A stretch of 64,000 nt of DNA from Paenibacillus kobensis NBRC 15729 (GCF_004000825.1 NZ_BILZ01000015.1:1-64000); one strand, 5' to 3'. Positions 9,273 to 17,197 are shown, counted from the stretch's first letter. Program-made: numbers and translations. The notes: a model not told the origin generated them from the sequence alone.

Positions 9273-10853
9273 ATGAACAGAAAAGTTTGGCTGAAACGTG
9301 CAGCAGTGACATCGGTTGCGCTAACAATGGTTGTACCAGCGCTTGCTGCTTGCAGCAGCGGAGAGAAGAGCAATTCGAATGAGAAGCATGTGCTTCGGAT
9401 TGGAACGCTGTACGGCGGCAAAGACCAAGAGTCATACTTCCGCCAGCAATATACCGATATGTTCGAGTTCTCGCACCCGAATATCGAACTGGAGATCGTT
9501 CCAGCGATCAATCAGGATGATCAACGGTACCAAACGTACGATCCGAACGAACCTCAGAAGGAACAGCCGGATCCGTATCTAGAGTACAAAAAGCTGTTGA
9601 CAGGACAAAATCCGGTTGACGTTGTCATCATCGATTACAATCAGTTGAAGCGCATGATTCAGGACAACTTGCTTCAGCAGCTCGACCCGCTTATTAAGCA
9701 GGATAAGTTCGATCTGACCGACTATGTGCCGACCGTTATCGATGGCATCAAGCAGGTGGGCGACAATAGTCTGTTCGCGCTGTCGCCGACATTCGGCAGC
9801 TCGGCGTTGTTTTACAATAAGAAATTGTTCCAAGAAGCAGGCGTAACGCCACCTACGGACAACATGTTCTGGCCGGACGTGATCGATCTTGCCAGCCGTG
9901 TTGCGAAGGGAGAAGGCAAAGACCGGAAGTATGGATTCATGTTCAACCGCTGGCCGGGAAGCAACGGCGTGTGGGACGTTCAGAACTATGCGTCTGCGCT
10001 TCAACTCAAAATGTGGGACGACAAGGGCGAGAAAATGCTCGTAAACAACTCCAGCTGGGAAGGTGCGATGAACACCGTCGCGAAGCTGTATAAAGACGAC
10101 ATCACCCCGGATCAAGACGATATTAACAAGGTGAACGAAAGCAAAAACAATTCGAACGGCGGCTATAACCCGCTCGATAATGACTGGTTCATGTCGGGCC
10201 GTACTGCGATGGTTATCGCGGAATACAACTACGTGAACGAGCTGAATATGGCGAATGCCAGTGCGGACAAAATTAAGGATTATAAGCCTATCGAATGGGA
10301 TGTCGTAACGGTACCTCAATTCCAAGAAGCAGCCGGCATCGGCGGCAACATGTATTTGAGCCAGCTGATGGGGATCAATGCACAGGCCCAGAATGCGGAT
10401 GATGCATGGGAATTTATTAAGTTCAGCAACAGCCGCGAATTGGCGAAGCTGAAGTCGCGCAGCCAGTACGAGCTGACGGCACGCAAAGAGTTCTTGAAGC
10501 CAGCAGACGGCAGCACTAACTTCAACATTGCAGCATTCTATTCGTTGAAGCCGATCCCGCCTACCTCTACCGATGCAGATGCTCTGTACCGCACGAAGCC
10601 GGGCATTTGGGAAGCGCAGAATCCGGGTAACGATCTGTTCACCGAAGTTGTCAAAGGAACGAAGACAGCCAAAGAAGCGCTTGCCGAGTGGGAAACGAAG
10701 GGCAACGAGATTTTGTCGAAGCTGGAGACGAAGAAGAAAGACGGAGACGACACGACGATTGAAGTGAAGTCGGACGAAGAGAAGCTGAAAGAAGCATCCG
10801 GCGAAGCGGATGCTGAAGCGATGGACGCGGTTGAAGTGAACGTCGGAGGGTAA
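9273..10853 (+). CDS. Extracellular solute-binding lipoprotein
   Basis: Family-1-like extracellular solute-binding protein of 526 residues, normally the receptor of a sugar importer. A lysine-rich N-terminus and hydrophobic stretch end in lipobox LAAC with Cys27; the mature protein shows the usual pattern: DVVIIDYNQLKRMIQ near 110, an LFYNKKLFQEAGV hinge segment near 177-190 and SGRTAMVIAEYN near 310. The C-terminal 60 residues are Lys/Glu-rich. It starts five bases after the AbrB-fused ATPase gene, so it belongs to that operon although no importer-type permease is present. The ligand cannot be told from sequence; it may act as a sensor for the MacB-like complex (inference). Confidence 0.9.
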   Translation: MNRKVWLKRAAVTSVALTMVVPALAACSSGEKSNSNEKHVLRIGTLYGGKDQESYFRQQYTDMFEFSHPNIELEIVPAINQDDQRYQTYDPNEPQKEQPDPYLEYKKLLTGQNPVDVVIIDYNQLKRMIQDNLLQQLDPLIKQDKFDLTDYVPTVIDGIKQVGDNSLFALSPTFGSSALFYNKKLFQEAGVTPPTDNMFWPDVIDLASRVAKGEGKDRKYGFMFNRWPGSNGVWDVQNYASALQLKMWDDKGEKMLVNNSSWEGAMNTVAKLYKDDITPDQDDINKVNESKNNSNGGYNPLDNDWFMSGRTAMVIAEYNYVNELNMANASADKIKDYKPIEWDVVTVPQFQEAAGIGGNMYLSQLMGINAQAQNADDAWEFIKFSNSRELAKLKSRSQYELTARKEFLKPADGSTNFNIAAFYSLKPIPPTSTDADALYRTKPGIWEAQNPGNDLFTEVVKGTKTAKEALAEWETKGNEILSKLETKKKDGDDTTIEVKSDEEKLKEASGEADAEAMDAVEVNVGG

Positions 10854-10895
10854 GGGTCTAAAGGTAAAGATCTAACGAACTCATGTATATTTGAT

Positions 10896-10955
10896 AAGCA
10901 AGCAGCCTTCTGTCACGCCCGTTCTGAGGAACGGCGGAGCGGGAGGCTGTTTTGC
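10896..10955 (+). terminator. Terminator of the five-gene ABC operon
   Basis: AGCAAGCAGCCT faces AGGCTGTTTTGCT across an inner GC-rich hairpin, forming a long imperfect stem with TGTTTTGCT at its 3' side, about 45 bases after the last stop. Confidence 0.6.
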
Positions 10956-11101
10956 TATGTCCGGTTATTTGAGGCCAGGTAAGAGCGACTGTAGAGCGAC
11001 TGGAGAGGTATGGGAAGCAATATGGAAACAAGTTGCTTGTTTTCGCTGAATTTGGGTACATTAAAGACAACAACATTGCGACACCAGCTCTGGAGGCGGG
11101 A

Positions 11102-11269
11102 ATGATGAAATGGATCTACTGGGGAAGGTTGTATGAAACGAAATTTCAAGCGGGCTGCTTAGTGCGGCGGATGGAGAATGATTGGTGGATCTATGGTTAC
11201 GAGAGCCCGTCCGAGGTAGAAGTATTCCGTTCGCGTAAAGGCAGATACGGCGTCCGTTTCGTCCCTTGA
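11102..11269 (+). CDS. Possible small protein, 55 residues
   Basis: A short reading frame starting with two Met codons right after GGAGGCGGGA, rich in Trp, Tyr, Arg and Gly and ending RKGRYGVRFVP. I do not recognise it. The good ribosome site and balanced composition favour a real small protein; the lack of a visible promoter and its lone position between a terminator and the tRNA genes leave it uncertain. The same frame is open upstream to 11033 but without a ribosome site. Confidence 0.4.
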   Translation: MMKWIYWGRLYETKFQAGCLVRRMENDWWIYGYESPSEVEVFRSRKGRYGVRFVP

Positions 11270-11324
11270 CGGCACTCTATGTTTTTTTAGTTGCCGGCTA
11301 GCGAGTATTTCCATAAAAAAATGG

Positions 11325-11354
11325 TTGACTTGATGTAATGGAATATAGTATATT
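11325..11354 (+). promoter_or_regulatory. Sigma-A promoter of the tRNA-Ile2/Leu operon
   Basis: TTGACT and TATATT are separated by 18 bases, 54 bases before the first tRNA. A similar TTGACT/TATATT pair (17-base spacer) precedes the tRNA-Val gene at 17122-17197. Confidence 0.65.
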
Positions 11355-11407
11355 AATTTTTGTCTCCATTCAGCAATTCATCCCAAACGATGAGTTGGCT
11401 GTCAGGA

Positions 11408-11484
11408 GGGCCCTTAGCTCAGTTGGTTAGAGCGGTCGGCTCATAACCGATTGGTCGGGGGTTCGAGTCCCTCAGGGCCCACCA
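11408..11484 (+). tRNA. tRNA with CAU anticodon, probably tRNA-Ile2
   Basis: A 77-base cloverleaf with encoded CCA. The acceptor stem is GGGCCCT/AGGGCCC, and the anticodon loop CTCATAA gives CAU. The body (CTTAGCTCAGTTGGTTAGAGC, CTCATAA followed by a TTGGTCG variable region) resembles the isoleucine tRNA whose C34 is changed to lysidine to read AUA, rather than initiator or elongator Met; a plain tRNA-Met cannot be fully excluded by eye. Co-transcribed with the tRNA-Leu 22 bases downstream. Confidence 0.93.
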
Positions 11485-11506
11485 TAGAATTACTTTTTTC
11501 ACCCGT

Positions 11507-11595
11507 GCCGGGGTGGCGGAATTGGCAGACGCACAGGACTTAAAATCCTGCGGTGGGTGACCACCGTACGGGTTCGACCCCCGTCCTCGGCACCA
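11507..11595 (+). tRNA. tRNA-Leu (UAA)
   Basis: An 89-base class II tRNA with acceptor stem GCCGGGG/CCTCGGC, anticodon loop CTTAAAA giving UAA, a long variable arm (GGTGGGTGACCACC) and an encoded CCA. It follows the CAU tRNA in the same operon. Confidence 0.97.
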
Positions 11596-11644
11596 CTTGA
11601 TTTTATAGGGTTTTTGAGAATTCGAAAACGCCTATCAAAGCGTT

Positions 11645-11751
11645 AATCCTGTAAAGCTAAAATTGGTACACAGGATTATGGCAAAGAAATGGATGAATCT
11701 CCTTTTCAGTATCTGACTTCGATCAGATTTTGAAAAGGAGATTTTTTATTT
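11645..11751 (+). terminator. Two hairpins after tRNA-Leu; the second is a strong terminator
   Basis: The first hairpin pairs AATCCTGT (11645-11652) with ACAGGATT (11670-11677). The second pairs AATCTCCTTTTCA (11696-11708) with TGAAAAGGAGATT (11731-11743), a 13-base perfect stem followed by TTTTATTTT. It can end the tRNA operon, though it lies 100 bases past the last tRNA; the stretch between may be just trailer or part of a small RNA. Confidence 0.75.
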
Positions 11752-11974
11752 TGTCTTGATTAATGAAAATAAAGAAGGTTGCCTCAACTAGATTAGAAGA
11801 CGCATTTTCTGAACTGGACAAATCGTAATCGATTTACAGAATAGCGTTTGTTACAAGTAACTTAATAACATGAAGAGAATATGCTTTCGAATGTTGTATT
11901 TATAGATTATAATTACTTCAGATAGTTACATAAATCAAGTAAATAAATTATTTATAGTGTATGGAGGATATTGT
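11752..11974. other. AT-rich upstream region of the nitroreductase gene
   Basis: No gene is seen. A palindrome GTTACAAGTAAC lies at 11850-11861, and TATAAT at about 11907 could be a -10 box, although the matching -35 is poor. A second short palindromic AT-rich stretch is near 11940-11955. A regulator-bound promoter is possible but not shown. Confidence 0.3.
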
Positions 11975-12601
11975 ATGAGTGAGTTTGTATCGATTCTTAA
12001 GGAAAGAAGATCGGCTAACCGTTTTGTCGAAGGTGTAAAGATATCGCGAGATCAACTGGACGAAATATTAAATCTAACCAAGTATGCTCCATCTGCTTAT
12101 AACTTGCAGCATACGCATTATTATGTCGTTACGGATCGTGATCTAATTGAGAAGATATACGAAGCAGCTTACAAGCAATATAAGGTGAAAACCGCTTCCG
12201 CCGTTATTTTCGTTTTTGGCGATACTAAGGCGCATTTGCATGCGGCAAGTCTCAATGAGGGCATGAAAGCATTAGGCATTTTGAGTCAAGAAGAATACGA
12301 TCGGACAGTGAATAATACGATTCAATTTTATGAGAGTCGTGGAGAAGCTTTTCAACGAGAAGATGCATTACGTAATGCAGGCTTATCGGCTATGCAATTT
12401 ATGCTGATTGCCAAGGAAAAAGGTTGGGATACTTGTCCGATGCATAGTATTGATGAAGAAGTACTAGCGAATTTGTTAGATGTGCCCGAACAGTTGGTTC
12501 CCGTAATGATGATTACAATCGGCAAGTCGGCAACGGAAAGTTTTCGGCCTCGGGGTTATCGTAAACCTGTTAATGAATTTGTTCGGTATTTTGGAGAATA
12601 A
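11975..12601 (+). CDS. Nitroreductase-family protein (MhqN/YodC-like)
   Basis: FMN-dependent oxidoreductase of the nitroreductase family, 208 residues. The start is the ATG eight bases after GGAGG; an in-frame ATG 18 bases upstream lacks a ribosome site. The N-terminal RRSANRF and the YAPSAYNLQHTHYYVV segment are the usual FMN-phosphate binding parts, and the C-terminus ends in the RPRGYRKPVNEFV pattern of this group. Related B. subtilis proteins respond to quinones; the substrate here is unknown. A single-gene unit, flanked by a palindrome upstream and a terminator downstream. Base use looks more AT-rich than its neighbours. Confidence 0.88.
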   Translation: MSEFVSILKERRSANRFVEGVKISRDQLDEILNLTKYAPSAYNLQHTHYYVVTDRDLIEKIYEAAYKQYKVKTASAVIFVFGDTKAHLHAASLNEGMKALGILSQEEYDRTVNNTIQFYESRGEAFQREDALRNAGLSAMQFMLIAKEKGWDTCPMHSIDEEVLANLLDVPEQLVPVMMITIGKSATESFRPRGYRKPVNEFVRYFGE

Positions 12602-12678
12602 CTGTAAGGGTCCGACCTTGTGCACGGCAACATGTCCATGTATATGAATTAGGCTGGCTGTGCAAGTCTAGTCCAATG

Positions 12679-12714
12679 AGCCTCCTTGCCGATTAGCGGT
12701 GAAGGGGGCTTTTT
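12679..12714 (+). terminator. Terminator after the nitroreductase gene
   Basis: AGCCTCCTTGCCG pairs with CGGTGAAGGGGGCT (G-T pairs and one bulge), followed by TTTT. Confidence 0.7.
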
Positions 12715-12840
12715 GGTTCCGATTCAGGTGAACATCTTTCATATCTCGGAAGGAGTTTTATGACGGGTTGTCGAAATATAGCGGATATATAATGCGTATG
12801 TAAATGATTTTCGGTTTAACGGATCCATAGTCCATAAAGA

Positions 12841-13395
12841 ATGCGGGTGAAGACTGTGAAGCTAATTCGCACGATTACAGACAGCGATTTTATCGGCGGC
12901 AGAATCGTATTGCTGCCTTTTGTATCCCGAGTAGCTTCCAGAGGCGTTCTGCTGAACGAAAAGAAGCAAATAGCGATGATGGATTTGGCAACCCTCAAGC
13001 TGTCGAAGCTGCCTGGCGGCGGAGTAGAGAAGGGTGAAAATTATGAGCAGGCGTTCGTTCGCGAGATTAAGGAAGAGACGGGCTACGTCTGCGAAATCGT
13101 TCATACGCTGGGCTACATCGAAGAGCATAAGAATCGAAACAACTTCATGCAGCGGTCTTATTGTTATATAGCGAAGGCGTCGAATGATTGCGGACCTGTC
13201 ATGTTAACGGCGCAAGAGAAACGGCTTGGGATGAATTTGAACTGGATGCATATGAAGGATGCCATTCGTACGCTTTCGCATTCCGCAGCGGTGTTGAAGG
13301 ATCATTCCTCACGGTTTACATTGCTGCGGGATCTTACGATTATCGAGGAAGCGGACAAATGGCTGAACGGCCATAAAGCGGAAGCTTCCGGTTAA
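12841..13395 (+). CDS. Nudix hydrolase
   Basis: A pyrophosphohydrolase of the Nudix superfamily, 184 residues. The Nudix box is complete around residues 59-82: GGGVEKGENYEQAF followed by REIKEETGY, with the catalytic REXXEE metal-binding residues. The N-terminal 40 residues form the usual leading strands. Substrate unknown. The first ATG has no clear ribosome site; GTG codons at 12847 and 12856 are alternative starts. It is a single gene ending in a terminator shared with the convergent alarmone synthetase gene. Confidence 0.88.
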   Translation: MRVKTVKLIRTITDSDFIGGRIVLLPFVSRVASRGVLLNEKKQIAMMDLATLKLSKLPGGGVEKGENYEQAFVREIKEETGYVCEIVHTLGYIEEHKNRNNFMQRSYCYIAKASNDCGPVMLTAQEKRLGMNLNWMHMKDAIRTLSHSAAVLKDHSSRFTLLRDLTIIEEADKWLNGHKAEASG

Positions 13396-13402
13396 GTTGA
13401 AC

Positions 13403-13446
13403 AAAGGCGCCTAGCGTACCACGTAAAGTGGTTGCTGGCGCCTTTT
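13403..13446. terminator. Bidirectional terminator between Nudix and alarmone synthetase genes
   Basis: AAAGGCGCC pairs with GGCGCCTTTT, with further pairing of AGC/GCT inside; runs of A and T on both sides let it serve both convergent genes. Confidence 0.8.
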
Positions 13447-13463
13447 GGTTAGGATGAGGATAC

Positions 13464-14219
13464 TTATTTCTTCTCGTCACCTACGTCGCCGATCAGTTCG
13501 AGCAGGGCGGCAGGAATTTGAAACTGTTGATTGCTGATCATGATCCGTTTCAATTGTTCGTTCTCGGCTTCTGCATGCGCTTCTTTAATCTCCGAAATTT
13601 CACGGTGCAGCCGCTCCATCTGGCGGTCGAGCGCGTTCGCCGATTCAGCCGCTGATTTCAATTCCTGCAGCAGATGAAGGGGGACGGCTTCGTTATATTT
13701 ATAAAATATTTTATGCTCCAGGCTTGCCCAGAAATCCATCGCGATCGTACGGATTTGCACCTCGACGAAGATGCGCTCGAGTCCGTTGGACATATAGACC
13801 GGTACTTCAATCAGCAGGTGGAGACTTTGATAGCCGTTAGGCTTCGGGTCTTTAATATAGTCTTTGACCTCTACGATTCGCAGATCGTGATGCTGGTGCA
13901 GCATGTCGCTGATCCGGTATATATCGGAGATGAATGAGCACGTAATTCGTAAGCCAGCAATGTCCTTAATGTTGTTCCGGATGTTGTCGAGCGACAGGTC
14001 GCATCCTTTGCGCATCACCTTATTCATAATGCTTTCTGGTGATTTCAGCCGCGACTTCGTATGTTCAATCGGGTTATAGTCGTGCAGCAGATGAAATTCT
14101 TCTTTTAATATTTCGATTTTGGTTTCCATCTCGTCCAGCGCAAACTTGTAAGCCATCAGAAAACGAGTGATCGTGTTCTTAAACATCTTGAATTGTTCCA
14201 TTGGATAGTTGGTATTCAT
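13464..14219 (-). CDS. Small alarmone synthetase, RelQ/YjbM-YwaC type
   Basis: A RelA/SpoT-domain GTP/GDP pyrophosphokinase without hydrolase or regulatory domains, making (p)ppGpp in the cytoplasm. The 251-residue form starts at the ATG preceded by GGAGGA (spacing about 12). Typical synthetase segments are present: DIAGLRITCSF (ATP/Mg site), KDPKPNGYQSLHL, VEVQIRTIAMDFWASLEHK, and a C-terminal helical tail (about 190-235) of the kind used for tetramer formation in RelQ. It ends at a bidirectional terminator and is divergent from ung. Confidence 0.93.
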   Translation of the reverse strand: MNTNYPMEQFKMFKNTITRFLMAYKFALDEMETKIEILKEEFHLLHDYNPIEHTKSRLKSPESIMNKVMRKGCDLSLDNIRNNIKDIAGLRITCSFISDIYRISDMLHQHHDLRIVEVKDYIKDPKPNGYQSLHLLIEVPVYMSNGLERIFVEVQIRTIAMDFWASLEHKIFYKYNEAVPLHLLQELKSAAESANALDRQMERLHREISEIKEAHAEAENEQLKRIMISNQQFQIPAALLELIGDVGDEKK

Positions 14220-14308
14220 ATTCTCTCTTTCTCCTCCGTCTCCCGTAGCGTTAGTCGGCACGACTGAGCCACTCTATGAGCATATTACAATTAAGGGGAG
14301 GAAAGCAA

Positions 14309-14347
14309 ATGGATGCATCGGGGGAAGCGCCTCCAATTGCCGCGTGA
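14309..14347 (+). CDS. Possible 12-residue leader peptide before ung
   Basis: ATG is placed four bases after GGGGAGGAAAGCAA-type ribosome site sequence and is followed by 11 codons and TGA. The ribosome site is stronger than that of ung, 47 bases downstream. It could be a leader peptide or chance; no regulatory codon pattern is visible. Confidence 0.2.
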   Translation: MDASGEAPPIAA

Positions 14348-14393
14348 AGGAGAGGCCGTTATACTTAATGGTAGCAAATATTGAGGTGAGCAA

Positions 14394-15080
14394 ATGAGAA
14401 CGATACAGCAGCAGGATTGGCTGGACAAACTTGCGGGCGAATGGGCACAGCCATACTACGAGCAACTGCAGCATAAGCTGGATGCGGAGTATGCTGCAGG
14501 GAACGTATTTCCGGCGCGTGGCCAAATATTTAACGCTCTAGAATTTACACCATATGAGCAGGTGCGTGTCGTTATACTCGGACAAGACCCGTACCATGGC
14601 GAAGGGCAGGCGCATGGGCTTAGCTTCTCTGTGCAGCCCGGCATCGCCATTCCGCCCTCGCTGCGCAATATCTATAAAGAGCTGGAGAGCGATATCGGTT
14701 GCATAGCGCCTGCGCACGGCTCGCTCGAGTCGTGGGCCCGGCAGGGCGTGCTGCTGCTTAATAGCGTGCTAACGGTACGGGAGGGGCTGCCGAATTCGCA
14801 TAAGGGGTTGGGATGGGAGAAGCTTACCGACGCCGTCATCGCGGCTCTGAATAAACGTGAGCAACCTGTTGTGTTCATTCTATGGGGTAATCATGCACAG
14901 GCGAAAGGGTCGTATATTGATACGGCAAAGCATGGCGTTATTGCGACGGTGCATCCGAGCCCGCTGTCCGCAAGGAGAGGCTTCTTCGGAAGCCGTCCTT
15001 TCTCCAAGGCGAATGAGTTCCTGAAGCAATGGAACTGCGAGCCGATCGATTGGGCGATTCCTCCTCTGCAGACGGAATAA
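14394..15080 (+). CDS. ung: Uracil-DNA glycosylase
   Basis: Removes uracil from DNA, starting base-excision repair. The 228-residue protein has the family-1 length and motifs: catalytic water-activating Asp in GQDPYHG (about residues 62-68), the uracil-binding segment LLLNSVLTVREG, and the DNA-intercalating HPSPLSARRGF motif near 187-197. The ribosome site GAGGTG lies six bases before the ATG. Single gene with a strong bidirectional terminator after it. Confidence 0.97.
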   Translation: MRTIQQQDWLDKLAGEWAQPYYEQLQHKLDAEYAAGNVFPARGQIFNALEFTPYEQVRVVILGQDPYHGEGQAHGLSFSVQPGIAIPPSLRNIYKELESDIGCIAPAHGSLESWARQGVLLLNSVLTVREGLPNSHKGLGWEKLTDAVIAALNKREQPVVFILWGNHAQAKGSYIDTAKHGVIATVHPSPLSARRGFFGSRPFSKANEFLKQWNCEPIDWAIPPLQTE

Positions 15081-15120
15081 ATCAAAAAACGCATCCGCGA
15101 TAAGCGGATGCGTTTTTGAT
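15081..15120. terminator. Bidirectional terminator between ung and the SLH gene
   Basis: ATCAAAAAACGCATCCGC pairs with GCGGATGCGTTTTTGAT over a five-base loop: a 17-base-pair stem with A- and T-runs on its two sides, serving both convergent genes. Confidence 0.95.
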
Positions 15121-15124
15121 GGCG

Positions 15125-16111
15125 TTAGGAAGCGGCAGATACGCTGCTCTCCGGGACTGCAATGCTGATTGCTCCTGTACTTGCCGAGCTGGATGTCACG
15201 CTGACGTTCGTATCATCCAGAACCGGCGCATACTCGGCCGACACGTAAGTAACGGCTTTGGCTTCCGTCAGCACCTGCGGATACACGCGGTCTGGATCCG
15301 GGTGCTTGACTTCTACCGCAATGACAGCGGTTTGATCGCGGAACGTGATGGAGCTGATGCGGAGTCCATAACCTGGATTCGGCAGCGTCGCCGTGACGGT
15401 CACTTCGTTAATCGACGGATTGACGGGTTGTACACTCAGCTTCATGTCGTAAGCATTGCTGCCTCCGCCGCCATTATTCGAGCCATCTTCCTGATCCTTG
15501 ACGAATTGGATGGCGTTATAGAGCCATCCGGCAGCCGTGCCGCGTGTAATAGACTGCTTTGGGTTAAATTTCGAGTGATCCAGCTTCGCAATGTTCGTGA
15601 TGAGAAGATTCTGGACGCTGTTCCGGTAAGCAGGGGTAACCTGGTCTTCATCATCGTATAGAATGGCGAGCTGAATGAAGGCGAGTTCACGGTCCGCAGT
15701 CATCGCCTGGAACAAATAATGAGCGAACTGCTCACGCGTCATTGCAGCGGCCGGCTCAATGTCCCGAGGGAGATCCAAGCCTTCGGCATGCGCGATAACG
15801 AACGCTGGGGCATACCAAGCATCGTCTTTGACCTTCGTAAAGGAGTCGCTCGCTTTTGGTTCTTTGATGTAGACGTTGTCGTCTTTCAGATCGAAGCCTT
15901 TCACAAGCAGCGCGATGCCTTCTGCGTTCGACAGTTTGCCTTTCGGGTTGAACTTGCTTCCGTTGCCGGATAGAATGCCTTTCTTGTGTAAACCTTCGAT
16001 TTGGCTTTCGTTAGGGTCGCCCTGAGTATCGGAGAAGGCATAGACGGATTGGCCCAGCAAGACAAGCAGACAGGTCGTCATAATAAGGAGGAGGGAAGCT
16101 TTCCTTTTCAT
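15125..16111 (-). CDS. Secreted S-layer-homology protein with PrcB-like C-terminus
   Basis: A secreted cell-wall protein, 328 residues from the ATG after AAAGGGGC; an open frame of 26 codons upstream lacks a ribosome site. A signal peptide (MKRKASLLLI, cleavage after YAF region) is followed by three SLH-type repeats (about 25-75, 85-135, 145-190) that normally bind pyruvylated wall polymers, a Gly/Asn linker, and a C-terminal beta domain (about 215-310) with PNPGYGLRI, the pattern of the PrcB C-terminal domain. In other SLH proteins that domain is linked with surface protease complexes; the role here is inferred. Confidence 0.85.
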   Translation of the reverse strand: MKRKASLLLIMTTCLLVLLGQSVYAFSDTQGDPNESQIEGLHKKGILSGNGSKFNPKGKLSNAEGIALLVKGFDLKDDNVYIKEPKASDSFTKVKDDAWYAPAFVIAHAEGLDLPRDIEPAAAMTREQFAHYLFQAMTADRELAFIQLAILYDDEDQVTPAYRNSVQNLLITNIAKLDHSKFNPKQSITRGTAAGWLYNAIQFVKDQEDGSNNGGGGSNAYDMKLSVQPVNPSINEVTVTATLPNPGYGLRISSITFRDQTAVIAVEVKHPDPDRVYPQVLTEAKAVTYVSAEYAPVLDDTNVSVTSSSASTGAISIAVPESSVSAAS

Positions 16112-16209
16112 CGTTGAAGCCCCTTTCGCAATGGATTGTACGCTTAAAGACGCGGCCATAAGGCAAAATGTTGCAGCTGCCACAATCAATCATGCTTGTC
16201 CAAATGCCA

Positions 16210-16267
16210 AGAAGAAGCTGCCGAACATCACAGCGGTTCCGATGCTGTCAGGCCGGCAGCTTCTTGC
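16210..16267 (-). terminator. Long hairpin after the L,D-transpeptidase gene
   Basis: AAGAAGCTGCCG (16210-) pairs with CGGCAGCTTCTT, with ACAGC/GCTGT pairing inside. There is no clean T-run, so termination is plausible but not certain. Confidence 0.5.
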
Positions 16268-16288
16268 AGAGGCTAGATAAAGGTGATT

Positions 16289-16627
16289 CTAGTTGCGGAT
16301 GGTTACGCGAGTGCCGATCGGCACAAGGCGGGACAGCTCCAATACGTCTTGATTATACATCCGGATACAGCCATGCGATACTAGGCCGCCGATCGAAGCG
16401 GGATTATTCGTGCCGTGGATGCCGTAATGAGGGCGGGAGAGGCCCATCCAGAACGCACCGAACGGTCCGCCTGGGTTCGGCTGTTTATTCACAATGCGGT
16501 ATTCGCCGGTCGGTGTTTGTGTCAGCATCCTGCCGATGCCGATCGGGAATGCGCGCGTTACGACGTCGCCGTCGAGCAAATAAAGGCGCCGGTCGGACAA
16601 GTCGACAATAATGCGATAATCGGGCAT
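16289..16627 (-). CDS. Small L,D-transpeptidase, YkuD family
   Basis: Catalytic YkuD domain only, 112 residues. The start is the ATG seven bases after GGAGGG. The signature is complete: [20 protein letters not shown], with catalytic Cys in SHGCIRM near residue 86. Such enzymes make 3-3 cross-links or attach proteins in peptidoglycan, but this one has neither signal peptide nor LysM domain; in spore formers, short YkuD proteins of this kind occur in spores or the mother cell. Site of action is therefore unknown. Confidence 0.9.
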   Translation of the reverse strand: MPDYRIIVDLSDRRLYLLDGDVVTRAFPIGIGRMLTQTPTGEYRIVNKQPNPGGPFGAFWMGLSRPHYGIHGTNNPASIGGLVSHGCIRMYNQDVLELSRLVPIGTRVTIRN

Positions 16628-16704
16628 TCGTGATCCCTCCGCCATATCGTATGCAACGGAGAGTGGGGGAGGTTCGCCAGAGCTGTAGTCGGCATCGGGA
16701 CAAC

Positions 16705-16734
16705 AAAAAACCTCTTGAGACTCATCTCAAGAGG
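16705..16734 (-). terminator. Terminator of the tRNA-Val pair
   Basis: CCTCTTGAGA and TCTCAAGAGG form a 10-base perfect stem, with the T-run (A-run on the plus strand) at 16705-16710. Nearly the same terminator recurs at 17075-17106. Confidence 0.92.
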
Positions 16735-16749
16735 ATAGTGTATACAATA

Positions 16750-16825
16750 TGGTGATCTGTAGTGGGCTCGAACCACTGACCCCTACCCTGTCAAGATAGT
16801 GCTCTCCCAGCTGAGCTAACAGATC
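16750..16825 (-). tRNA. tRNA-Val (GAC), copy 1
   Basis: A 76-base cloverleaf with encoded CCA; acceptor stem GATCTGT/ACAGATC, anticodon loop TTGACAG giving GAC. The anticodon stem is CTATC/GGTAG with one U-G pair. Second gene of a two-tRNA unit read leftward. Confidence 0.93.
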
Positions 16826-16850
16826 ATATGTAATGCGGTATGAAGTTAAA

Positions 16851-16926
16851 TGGTGATCTGTAGTGGGCTCGAACCACTGACCCCCACCCTGTCAAGATGG
16901 TGCTCTCCCAGCTGAGCTAACAGATC
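16851..16926 (-). tRNA. tRNA-Val (GAC), copy 2
   Basis: Same as copy 1 except in the anticodon arm region (CCATC/GGTGG stem). It is the first gene of the unit, with its own promoter directly upstream. Confidence 0.93.
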
Positions 16927-16947
16927 ACATTTGAAGCGACATGAAAT

Positions 16948-16976
16948 AATATATCACGGACAGAAGCGCGTGTCTA
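16948..16976 (-). promoter_or_regulatory. Sigma-A promoter of the tRNA-Val pair
   Basis: On the minus strand TAGACA and TATATT are separated by 17 bases, ending 21 bases before the tRNA. Confidence 0.7.
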
Positions 16977-17074
16977 TAGTTTATTTGCATAATCAATAAT
17001 TTTTTGTGCGATAGGCGTAGGGCAACCTGTAAACCGTAATTTGAGCATTGTCAGCAGTTACGACCAAGGTAAAC

Positions 17075-17106
17075 AAAAAACCTCTTGAGATCGCCGTCTC
17101 AAGAGG
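17075..17106 (-). terminator. Terminator of the single tRNA-Val
   Basis: CCTCTTGAGA / TCTCAAGAGG stem with a six-base T-run on the minus strand, matching the terminator at 16705-16734 in stem sequence. Confidence 0.92.
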
Positions 17107-17121
17107 ATGGTGTGTAAAGTA

Positions 17122-17197
17122 TGGTGATCTGTAGTGGGCTCGAACCACTGACCCCTACCCTGTCAAGATAGTGCTCTCCCAGCTGAGCTAACAGATC
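17122..17197 (-). tRNA. tRNA-Val (GAC), copy 3
   Basis: A 76-base tRNA identical to copy 1 over the gene by eye. It has its own promoter and terminator; the tRNA end plus terminator segment looks like a duplication of the 16705-16825 block. Confidence 0.93.

Noticed and set aside
11408-11484. Calling the CAU tRNA a plain tRNA-Met
   Set aside because: Loop and variable-region sequence resemble lysidine-modified tRNA-Ile2 more than Met tRNAs, though identity was judged by eye.
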